Assembly (NCBI GenBank): GCA_013360405.1
Contig: JABWBR010000045.1
Span: forward strand, 1-40,197
From: Saprospiraceae bacterium
GTDB lineage: Bacteria; Bacteroidota; Bacteroidia; Chitinophagales; Saprospiraceae
Reading direction: 5' to 3'
DNA: 40,197 bases
The notes beneath the pieces are model-generated. The model saw only the letters and a list, made by a program, of their open reading frames with translations, was not told the DNA's origin and ran no database searches. Position numbers and translations under genes: made by a program. Numbering within the stretch: the first letter of the stretch is position 1; each line of letters begins with the position of its first letter. Positions 9,201-17,700 of the stretch are shown one piece after another.

Positions 9201-9368
9201 AACGGCAATCCATTGATTGAATATTACAAGGTCCGGCCCATTTTCACGGCGGGCATGTCGCTGCGCTTCAACTTGTTCGGAGCGATGGTGCTAGAACCGT
9301 ATTATGCGTTTCCGCTGGTGAAAAATACCAAAGGCGTGTTTGGCCTGAATATTATACCGGGATGGTGA
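6228..9368 (+). CDS. Secreted HExxH peptidase-like / PD40 propeller / outer-membrane barrel protein
   Basis: A 1046-residue protein. A signal peptide (residues 1-22, ending MQAQ) is followed by a gluzincin-like domain. This has H136-E137-M-V-H140 and, 31 residues on, the GLAEY glutamate E171, which would be the third zinc ligand of a peptidase MA-like fold. Residues about 285-600 hold PD40/TolB-like propeller repeats (SPEISPNGRYVMF, AWSPDSKQFAFV, AWSPDGKTIVV, EWSADGAQLLFATDE). From about 690 to the end the sequence alternates aromatic strands and ends in an F-G-x-N-I-x-P-G-W barrel signature, as in D15/surface-antigen-like outer membrane proteins. It is likely an outer-membrane-anchored peptidase or assembly factor with a periplasmic propeller. 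The substrate is unknown. Codon use is GC-rich. Confidence 0.85.
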   Translation: MRAPHIILALLLAASSITTMQAQYFGRNKPNYEQFDFKVYKTPHFEIYHYLNNQEKLSELAGWSEHWYTLHQRVLRDTILGLNPLIFYNDHADFQQTNTIGGSVGVGTGGVTEALKNRVIMPIAMSNQQTFHVLGHEMVHAFQYDMILKGDSTSMRDFGNIPLWMTEGLAEYLSIGSVDPHTAMWMRDAVLHDDVPTIKQLSNPKYFPYRYGQAFWAFLTGLQGDKVIAPFYVATARYGFDEACKKVLNMSSTDLSKLWVDAIKLKFGPYLGDKKERLAGKELINDKNGGLMNLSPEISPNGRYVMFMSERSLFSIDLYIADARTGEVIRKVANTLTDGHIDDYNFIESSGAWSPDSKQFAFVAVSKGQNILVIKEALSGKTVREVKIKGLPAFSNPAWSPDGKTIVVCGLLDGQVDLFSYNLKNKTVTRLTNDRYSEMHSEWSADGAQLLFATDELSWRRGSDQGRWTFNIASFDVASGQTRHFDVFPGANNLNPVLDTAGNVLFLSDRDGFRNIYKYETATGKVFQLTKLLTGVSGITTYSPAMSVDARRDKLVYSYYGKNNYMVYTAKPADFLNEEVDPLAVNYEAAQLPRVNKRADMVVDPQIAQGVDEATLAAESGKYVASPYKSKFKLDYVGGSTAIGIGNSPTFGTTTGAAGGVDLLFSDMVGNHQLYTSLALNGEVSDFGGIVAYFNREHRVNWGGVISHIPYRFSSGYNFGGLDTLPISDDLAIQAYEYNYQIYRLFTQEIGAFAQLPFTSTLRVEAGAYYTHYSGRVDEYKDYYEAIDHDGNPNTWPLIGNLIAQDRDKVGKLPRYDTWRLEAALVGDNSVFGLTAPLAGRRFRVGVNQYFGEFHYAEALADFRFYKFLKPLGFAFRAMHYGRYGRDHMSGYDMYVGSPWFMHGLNTGGISQTLFENGIQIDQLLGSKVIVSNFEVRLPFTGPKRLALIPSKVLFTDLNLFVDGGMSWYLPSQFSENTYKKDAFGNIILDENGNPLIEYYKVRPIFTAGMSLRFNLFGAMVLEPYYAFPLVKNTKGVFGLNIIPGW

Positions 9369-9382
9369 GGGGACGGCTTTTG

Positions 9383-9442
9383 GACTATCGGACTGTTGGA
9401 CTTTCAGACTATCAGCGCAAAAAGTCTAACAGTCTGATAGTC
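9383..9442. terminator. Inverted repeat between convergent genes, likely terminator
   Basis: GACTATCGGACTGTTGGACT (9383-9402) and AGTCTAACAGTCTGATAGTC (9423-9442) form a 20-bp stem with 18 matches. They are themselves made of GGACT/GACTATC simple-sequence units. The repeat lies 15 bp after the stop at 9368 and ahead of the end of the leftward relic at 9467. The same GTCTGATAGTCT unit recurs at 31233-31244, next to the end of prc. Confidence 0.6.
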
Positions 9443-9466
9443 TCAAACTCCTCCCTTCTCTGCCAG

Positions 9467-9993
9467 CTACATCCACCGGAGTTCCTTGTCTTCTCTATCC
9501 GATTTTACCTCGGCGAGTTGCCTGGCGAGTTCGTTGATACGTTCGGGGCTTAGGTCAGGAGAGGCGAATTGCTTTTCGATATCGTTTTTGTGTTCTTCGA
9601 GGCGGCTGATCTCTTTTTCGAGGCGGTTGAGCTCCTTGCGTCGTTCGTAGCTGAGGTCTGCAGTTGATTGTTGTTTCACCTGTTGTTGTTTTGCGCGCCT
9701 TTGCCGGCGTTGGTTGCTTTCTCGCAATTTTTGATTGTCGCGGTATTCGGTGCAGTCGCCGTTGAAATCTTTGACCTGTCCTTTGCCTTCAAAAACAAAA
9801 AGGTGGTCGACCAGCTTGACCTTGAATTAGCGGTCGTAGGTAACGATGAGTACACAGCCTGGAAAATCGAGTAGAAAATCTTCCAGCACGTTTAGCGTAA
9901 TAATATCAAGGACGTTGGTAGGTTCGTCGAGGATCAGGAAATTGGGGTTTTTCATTAGCACCGTGAGTAAATAGAGGCGCCTGCGCCCCCCCG
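9467..9993 (-). pseudogene. ABC-F ATPase (Uup-like) C-terminal relic
   Basis: The minus strand encodes the last third of an ABC-F protein in one frame. It holds [18 protein letters not shown] (damaged signature region), the Walker [14 protein letters not shown], then DHLFVFEGKGQVKDFNGD, and a C-terminal coiled coil (ERRKELNRLEKEISRLEEHK) ending DKELRWM. A TAA at 9827-9829 interrupts it right after VTYDR, where the family normally has Tyr-Phe. The switch histidine of THDR is Tyr and the D-loop Asp of TNDLD is Val. The N-terminal two thirds are absent; upstream the sequence breaks off at about 9993 into unrelated DNA. ABC-F proteins normally act on ribosomes; this copy cannot be functional as read. 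The part from 9727 to 9467 is still open, but most likely only by chance. Confidence 0.85.
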
Positions 9994-10002
9994 GTTTAAA
10001 AA

Positions 10003-10238
10003 CGCGCTGATTTCGAAAAAGAAATCCGCGCCAACCCAGATTTATCTGAAGAGGTAGACATCCTGCGCGACGCCATCAAAGCTTTTCGTCGGGAGCTGGA
10101 ATTGGCGGCAGGGAGCAAAAGTGGCAGGCGCGGATTGTGGAGAATTCGGAGCATCCGTTTAATGGACGGGGGAAGGCGATGGAGCGGTAGGGGCTGCGGA
10201 ACTATTTCAACCAGGATTTTGGAGATGGGAGAGGATGA
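10003..10238 (+). pseudogene. Relic of an unrecognised protein (frameshift and stop)
   Basis: Reading from 10003, the plus strand gives a protein-like stretch [20 protein letters not shown], then [18 protein letters not shown] shift near 10120 then continues as WQARIVENSEHPFNGRGKAM, reaches a TAG at 10188-10190, and continues GLRNYFNQDFGDG before a final TGA at 10236-10238. The first part resembles the short helical motif near the N terminus of Bacteroidota anti-sigma-like or TPR proteins (FExxLxxxPxLxEEV), but I cannot name the family. It has at least one frameshift and one nonsense codon. It abuts the ABC-F relic at about 9994-10002, which suggests a deletion or rearrangement joint. The rest of 10239-10332 shows nothing I recognise. 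Confidence 0.5.
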
Positions 10239-10332
10239 TTGAAGGATGGTTTTTTGTTTTCTTTTCTTGTCATTCACCGTGAGAATCTGCAATGTTACGT
10301 TGGATATAGTGTGATTTTGGGTTTGTAAAATT

Positions 10333-10383
10333 ATCGTAACAAAGGTTACTGTAACGGCCGTTACGATATTTTTCTTACCTTTG
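10333..10383 (+). promoter_or_regulatory. Palindromic operator-like repeats and promoter for a leaderless AAA/DUF234 gene
   Basis: Four GTAAC/GTTAC half-sites occur within 32 bp: GTAAC 10336, GTTAC 10345, GTAAC 10351, GTTAC 10360. They include the perfect 14-bp palindrome GTAACGGCCGTTAC (10351-10364) and an outer ATCGTAAC...GTTACGAT pair (10333-10340 and 10360-10367). TACCTTTG (10376-10383) fits the Bacteroidota -7 box TAnnTTTG. The ATG at 10388 is only 4 nt after it, so the mRNA should be nearly leaderless. The palindromes cover the position where the -33 element would lie, as expected for repression. Confidence 0.6.
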
Positions 10384-10387
10384 CAAA

Positions 10388-11701
10388 ATGAAATTCACAG
10401 ATAGAGAAACAGAACTCAAGCTGCTAAATGCCACCCGGCAGATGTCGGCAAGTAAATCGTCGCAGATGACTGTAGTCGTTGGTCGGCGGCGTATCGGCAA
10501 AACCCGGTTAATTGCTGAGAGCCTGAAAAAAGAAAAATATCTCTACTTTTTTGTAGCCCGAAAAGACGAAAGGCTGCTTTGCGAGGAGTTTTCGGAGCAA
10601 ATCCGGGCAACGTTGGGCCTCAACGTTTATGGCGAAATCACTCGTTTTCGTGATATCTTTGGCTTATTATTGGATTATACAGAACGAGAACCCCTCACCC
10701 TGGTTATCGACGAATTCCAGGAATTCAACCGGATAAACCCGGCCGTTTACAGCGAAATACAGGATTTGTGGGACAGAAAAAAAGACCGCACCAAAATGAA
10801 TCTAATCCTCAGCGGGTCGGTTTATTCGCTAATGAAAAAAATATTTGAAAGTAACAAAGAACCCCTCTTTGGGCGCGCCAACGAGAGGCTATACGTCAGG
10901 CCGTTTACAGTAGATACGCTCAAGACAATCATCTCGGAATACAATCCGCACTATGAGCCCAAAGACCTACTGGCATTTTACATATTCAGCGGCGGAGTAC
11001 CCAAATACGTAGAAAATTTTGTGGACAAAAGTCTGCTCACCTTCGACGGTATGCTGGGCGAAATCCTGCGTGAGAATTCGCTTTTCCTTGAAGAAGGTAA
11101 AAACGTATTGATCGAAGAATTTGGTAAAGAATACACCACCTATTTTTCCATATTGTCATTGCTTGCCTCGTCAAAAACCTCCCGAACCGAGATTGAAAGC
11201 ATCCTGCAAAAAGACATAGGCGGATATTTAAGTCGCCTCGAAGTGGACTACCAGATTATCCGAAAAATCCAGCCGATTTTTTCCAAGCCCGGCACTAGAA
11301 ATATCAAATACGAAATTGAAGATAACTTCCTCCATTTTTGGTTTCGGTTCATTTATAAAAACAGGGGCGCTGTTGAAATCGGAAATTTTGATTACCTCAA
11401 AAAACTGATCGTCCGGGATTTTCCAATGTATAGCGGCAGGTTTTTAGAAAAATATTTCATCGAAAAGTTATCGCTTTCCGGCGATTGGTCTGAAATAGGC
11501 AGCTATTGGGAAAGCGGCTTCCAAAATCAAATCGATATCGTCGCCATAAACCATATAGAAAAAAAAGCCCTCCTTGCCGAAGTGAAACTTAACGAGAAAC
11601 AATACTCAGAAGCGCAGCTAAAGGCTAAGACGCACCATATTGCGAAAGCGCTGAGTGGGTATGAGTTGGTTTTTCGGGGGTTTTCGGTGGGGGATGTGTA
11701 A
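10388..11701 (+). CDS. AAA-family ATPase with C-terminal DUF234 nuclease-like domain
   Basis: A 437-residue protein of the archaeal-type ATPase family. The Walker A motif is GRRRIGKT (residues 32-39, Lys38) and Walker B is LTLVIDEFQEF (Asp108, Glu109). A sensor-like LILSGSVYSLM and the family's PLFGRANERLYVRPF follow. The C-terminal part (about 300-437) contains YEIEDNFLHFWFRFIY and NQIDIVAIN (Asp383) with AEVKL (Glu398, Lys400), a PD-(D/E)xK nuclease pattern typical of DUF234. It is cytoplasmic. The family is widespread, variable in copy number and of uncertain role; mobile-element or defence-related functions have been proposed. The start is fixed by the promoter 4 nt upstream. It is convergent with the giant Rhs gene and is not an obvious immunity gene for it. 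Confidence 0.9.
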   Translation: MKFTDRETELKLLNATRQMSASKSSQMTVVVGRRRIGKTRLIAESLKKEKYLYFFVARKDERLLCEEFSEQIRATLGLNVYGEITRFRDIFGLLLDYTEREPLTLVIDEFQEFNRINPAVYSEIQDLWDRKKDRTKMNLILSGSVYSLMKKIFESNKEPLFGRANERLYVRPFTVDTLKTIISEYNPHYEPKDLLAFYIFSGGVPKYVENFVDKSLLTFDGMLGEILRENSLFLEEGKNVLIEEFGKEYTTYFSILSLLASSKTSRTEIESILQKDIGGYLSRLEVDYQIIRKIQPIFSKPGTRNIKYEIEDNFLHFWFRFIYKNRGAVEIGNFDYLKKLIVRDFPMYSGRFLEKYFIEKLSLSGDWSEIGSYWESGFQNQIDIVAINHIEKKALLAEVKLNEKQYSEAQLKAKTHHIAKALSGYELVFRGFSVGDV

Positions 11702-11792
11702 GGGAGGGCAGATTTCTTCCGATTGACCGGTTTACCCTTTCCTCAATGTCTGAATTTGGCTTGCTGTTAGATCAAGTCGTGGCTATTACATT

Positions 11793-14700
11793 TTATTGTT
11801 CTGAGTCCCAACCAGTTTTTGAGCTCTTTTGACGTGACATACGCTGGCCAGAATTTCCTATTTCAATCCTATTTGAATCTTCTTTATAGACAGGTTTATC
11901 AGGTTTAAAATTTCTTATGCCCTTTTTCTCAGTAGAAAATGCATCGAAAAACTCTTGTACCCCCAAGGCAGTCAACCCAGAAACTAATTTTGTTGCAGTT
12001 TTATCTACGTTCAGATCTTTTAGGGTTAACTCTGTCAATATTCCAGCTGCTAAGGTACTCGATTGGCCGATACCCTCATAAGCTTCTCCACTTATAAACT
12101 TATAACCTATTTCAGCCCCATCGGCTATTAAACCTCCCATTTCAAGTTTATTTATCAAAGATACCAACTTACTGCTTGGTAAAACGGCACCAAGTGCCGT
12201 GCTAAACCCCAACCCCACAATACTGCCTCCACGTGAGGCTGCGGATTTATTTATTACATCACCAGTATTTAATATGTATTTATTCAACTTAGTTATTAAC
12301 CCACCAGTATAACTGTCTGCAAAACTTTGAGAAAAATCAGCCGTGGCTTGCATTATTTTCATGGTGGTACCGCTCTCTATCATATTAGTTAATAAAGATA
12401 TTGATTTTGCAGCTTTCCCATCCGGATCCACAAACCTCACCGGATTCTGTAATGTATAATTATACGGACTCCACCCCGCGTATTTCTCCGCCATTGGATC
12501 TACACTCACCCAGATAGACGTCTTCGGATCGTAATAGCGTGCACCATAATAATACAAACCCGTTTCCGCATCCAGTTCTTTGGCGTTGTACAGGTAGGGT
12601 TGCACATCGCTATTGGTATGTTCATCTACGAAGGTTTCGCCGAAAGGCAGGTATTCTATATGCTGCCGGGGCTGGCCGTTAATATCGGTTATATAACTGG
12701 AGCTTCCGAGGTGGTCGGGATGATAAAAAAATTGGTTGCCCTCGTGGTTGAAATTCCCGTCGCCAAAAAAGCCGTAGCCGGCTTGCACGTCGTCATTGGT
12801 GACAGTAGTGTTGTTGGGAAGTGTGGGGGCTCCCGGCGCCGACCCGGGCGGGGGAATCTGCGGCGGTTGAGGCCATCCCATTGGAGGAATGGTGTAGGCA
12901 GAATCAAGTCCGAACGGAGGGATGGGATTCCCGGTAATTTCTGGCTGGGCATAATAACCCGGTAAAGTGGGTGGGCCAGGGGCGATACCCTGGGCCTGGT
13001 AGAACGCATTAGCGCTCTGTTGCAATAATTGTATACGGTGGGTGTAGTTGCGCCTGCCTGCTGTAATACCGCCGTGGTGCCAGAATTTATTATGGAATTT
13101 TCCCGTGCCTGTTTTTGTGGCAATACGCTGTCCTTCAACGTAGTAGTGTTTGGTAAAGCGATGTTCTTTTGCTACAAAATACGTGCTGACATAAGCAGTG
13201 TAGTTATCTCTGTGGCTGACCACGCCGGCAGGCGCTGCATTGATAAAAATACCTTGTACGCCGCCGTGACTCTTTATAACTCTTTCGCCGTTCGCGTCAT
13301 AGGTATAGCGGCTCAAATACCCGTTGTCTGATATCCCCATAATCCGATTCTCTTCGTCCCAAACGATCTGGCGACTGCTGAAGAAGTTTTCTCCGCGCCA
13401 TGCGCTAAGATTTCCATTGGCGTCGTAGTTATACAGGCGCCCGCCGATTTTTGAGGGAGCATGGGGCTTAGCTCCTTCATATTGGTAATAATTATCATAA
13501 GTGGTTTCGGCCTGCAGTATAGTATCGCGCCAGTGTGATTGATTTTTTCGGGTAATATTGTGCAAATTATCGTATTCCAAGCGTAAAGAAAAGGAGTCCC
13601 TACGGTTTACGGCTTCCCATTCGCCGTTTGCCGCGCTTAGACGGTAGAGATTGTCGTAAATGTAGGAATATTTGGATGGACCGCCCAGTTGAAGGTGAAA
13701 TGCCTGACCGGAGTTGCTCATGCCGACAATATTGTCTACAGGATCATATACATAGGTATTATCCATAAACGTTCTTCCGGCCGGGTTGGTCACTTGCAGG
13801 GCGCTCAGCCGGCGTCGTTCGGGCTCATAGGCGTACTTTGTTACGGTTCCGTTGCCGTATTTAAGGAAAGTGCGCTGCTCAAATTTGTCATACCCTAATT
13901 GTTCTACGTAAGTGTAATCTCTGGTTTGTTTTTTTCCTTTCATCTGGCGCAGCTTGCCCGCGCGATTGTAGGTATAGGTGACTATTTCTCCGTCGGGATA
14001 AAAGAGGCGTTTGATTCGATTCCAGGTATCGTATTCGGATTGCGATACAAAGGTGATTACATTAGCCTCTGTAATCAGCAACGTGCGGATATTTTTGATC
14101 ACTTCGCCAAGCGGACCGTAGAAAAATTCCTGGCCGCCGGAGGCGTCTTCCTGTAGCCAGACCCGCCCCACGCGGTTGTGGGTTGCCGTAGAATCTCCGT
14201 AATGCAATTGTACCTTGTTCTGAAAATTTTTGGGGTAGTCAATTTCTATAAGGCGTTCTTTGTCGTAGATATATTTTACAGCGCCGTCGTTTGGAATGAT
14301 TTCCCGAATATTTGCCGTTACTTTTTCGGTCATGTTCCCAGCCAGATCATACTTAAAGGTGGTAAGTCCGCCATCGGGATGATCCATACTTAATTTTCGC
14401 CCCAAAAAGTCGTAAGTATAAGTAGTTTCATTGTCATCATTATCCACTACTTTTATCAGTTCTGACAGTGCGTTGTAGTGAAAATCTGTCCAGATTTCCC
14501 CAATAGGACCGTTGTCTTTCATAGCGCGATTGCGCCCCTTTATGTCGGTATAGCGTTCTTTCGAATTTCCGAGCGCATCGACCGTAGTAGATCGGAAATG
14601 GGAAAAACCCTGGCTATCGGTTCCTATGTCATACGTCATCGTAGTCGTTGCGCCGTCCGGCAGGGTTATTGATAGTTGGCGGTCGAGAATATCATAAGTA

Positions 14701-17700
14701 GTAATAGCGGGCGGAACGGTATCAATATCGGTGTTATACTGGTCTACCGCCCCTTGTAGTTCAACTATTGGGTAGCGACTGCTTATTGTTCTGCCAAAAG
14801 CATCGAAAGTAATTCGGCCTGATACAATCATTCCAACATTGTCGTCGATGTTTTCACCTGCAAAAAACGAGCCTGTTTTTTTTACCTGTATTGGGCGCAT
14901 GAAACCGTCCATAAAAGTATAAGTTTCAATGTCCATGTCGTGTTCGGGGTCGTAGTGTCTGGCTTTTGCATAAGGAGTTGCAGCGTCGGGATAGTATTCA
15001 AAGGCAATGGTGTAGGGCTTGCCCGCAGCTAATTCATAGGGCCCTGTAATAGTAGCGATACGACCCTTAGTATCCAGGGTATATACCATTTTTTGGCCAT
15101 TCATATCGACGGTTTCCCGCAATTTGCCAAAATACAGATCGTATGCGCTACGGGATTTATAGCCATAACCATCCCGAATATACGTAACGTAAGTGTGAAC
15201 GATGGGGTCATATTCGAACTCAAAATGTAAACGCTCGTTGCGATGATTTACCGGGCGGGTTATTTTTCGCAGATTTCCATACGCATCATATTCCATATTG
15301 TGATTGGCAGAAGAACCATCTTGTAAATATTGACGAATTTGTAGCACATTGCCGGCTGGGTCAATGGTTGTTTCCCGCCTGCGTATCTGCGGAGTTGCAG
15401 TTGTATTTACTGTAATAGAGGCTGGAATGGCCTTGATGTAATTTACATCGTTATTGTGGTAAGTAATTATAGCCGTGATTAAGTCGTTGGGTGTACCATC
15501 TCCTATGTCGGTATAATTAGAAATATTTCCTAAAGAATCATATTCGAAGCTTGTGGTAGTTTGTATCCCCTGGCCAGGTTGCCCTTCAAAGTAAGTTTTT
15601 TTCGTTTGCGTCAATGCTGGAAAAGCAGCAGCATAATCGTTATTTGCAAAGGCGGTGGGCAATGTGCCCCCGTTAAAAATATCTTTTAACTCATAGGTGT
15701 TGAAGGTTTCGGAAAATACATTGCCGAGGCCGTCCTGCAAGGTTTCAGAGACCAGGAGGCCTTTCCGGTAATAGCTATCATTGTGGTAAACGGCAATAGT
15801 AGAGCGGTAGATTTCGTCGTTGTTTTCCGTATCCAATTGGTGTGTTTTGACGGTGTTAAACCCATAAAACTCCCGTTCATGGCGATTAAAAAAGCCGTCT
15901 TCGTATTCGAATGTCGTTTTCACCCAATCGGCGCCGTCTCCTGAAAATCCATCGTAAAACTCCACGCTTGCCAACACCCACTTGGAGCTGGGCATTTCGT
16001 ACGTATTAGTTGACGGGACATAATCAAGCGTAAAATAAGCGCCGAAGGGGCGTTCTACTTTTTTTAGCAGGTTAGTCCGCCTTATAGTAGAACGTCTTAT
16101 GTTGAGATGGCCGTCGTTATCAGAAAATAATAAGTCGGTATATCCATCCCCGTCGATATCTCCAAGTTGGGAGGTTTGCTTACTGGCGCCGTCAGTTGTA
16201 AACGCTTGGGGATTAAAGCATATCCTGAAAATGGGGAAAACATAACTACAATAAGTAAAAGCGGCGTTGACCGACGACGAAGTGGAGGATCCCCTATCAA
16301 GGGTACTGACATTGGGCCAGTCTACCGGGGGCGAAAACCCGTTGCCGCTATTGATTCTGACTTGCGAAGGATTGCCGGGAAGCAATAAATCGAGCAGACC
16401 GTCGTCATTGACGTCTTGAAGCGATTTTGTAGCTTCGTTTTCTGTCTTACTGTAACTGACCCCGGCTGCGAAACTCATGTTTCCCGCATTTACACCTCCG
16501 CCAAGTCCAAAGTCTTCGCTTTCTCCCATACGGATTATTGAAAAATTCCATAATTCTGGCGGCGCAAATTTATAGCCGAGGTTGAGCGCTACGGTATCGT
16601 TTTTGTATAGCTTATCGGGTAATCCGTCGCCGTTGACGTCCAACCAGGTGCTGGCTGTTTCGTCTTCACCGCTATTAGAACTTATATTAATTCCAATGGA
16701 GGCAACAGCTGAAAAGGCAGCCTCATTGGAGTTGTTGCCCAATTTGTCAATTGTCGAACTTACATTCGTTGATATTCTGTAGGAACCCTGTCCTGCCGTA
16801 CTTCCCGTATTTGCCGACTTTGACACAACGCAATTACCACCCAGCGTAAATCCGCTTGAGGAGCCGTTAGTAAGGTGACTTTTTAATTCATGGCTGATGA
16901 TATCGTTTTCAAGCCCTCCGCGTGCATTAGTGTGCTGTATACCTGTTTCGCCGATTACGTCAGGATATCTATCCAAATTCATATCAAAAACATCGAGTAT
17001 GTTTCTGAGGTCGCTATCCGAACTACTGGCAGTACCAATTATCGCTGCTCCGCTTGAAACACTGCTCACCTCGGATATAGCTATTTTAAACGGTGCATTT
17101 AAATCTGTACCAAAAAGGGCTTCATAATTAAAGTCAATATCATCCCTGCCCAATCGGGAACTGCTCATCGTATCTCTCTTGATGTAAGTATATGTATCGA
17201 ATCCTTTCCATGAGCCCGTTTTAGGATCAGGAAACATGATGATAAAAATAGCTTGGGTCGGATTAATAATCCCCGCGAGATCATCAGCTGTCTGAATGTT
17301 ATTGAGAATATCTATTGACGCGTTAATTCCGTTAGGGTCTATCACCAATAGCGTTTCATCAATAGGGTCTTGCGCCCTTTCTCGATTGCCATTGTACACA
17401 AATTGCCCCCAGCCTCTATATAAGGGTCCAAAAAGGCGGTCATTGTCGGTGATTATAGTAAAAATCCCCGGATTAACGGTTGTTGATCCACCACTATAAG
17501 CTACCGTTGCCGTAGTGTTACTAATAATATACGCAAGGTTGTTATCGGAAACATGGAAGTCAATGAATACAGGATTACCAGCCGGCACCGTTACTGTAAT
17601 AGGGGTAGGTAAACCAATCGGGAAGGTGGTCTCACCATACCAGGTATTGGCGCCTTTTACAGACATCGTCACAGTGCCTGATACAAATGGCGGAATAAAA

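Noticed and set aside
10388-11701. AAA/DUF234 gene as immunity factor for the Rhs protein
   Set aside because: It is convergent, much larger than typical immunity proteins, has its own promoter, and belongs to a family found widely without Rhs neighbours.
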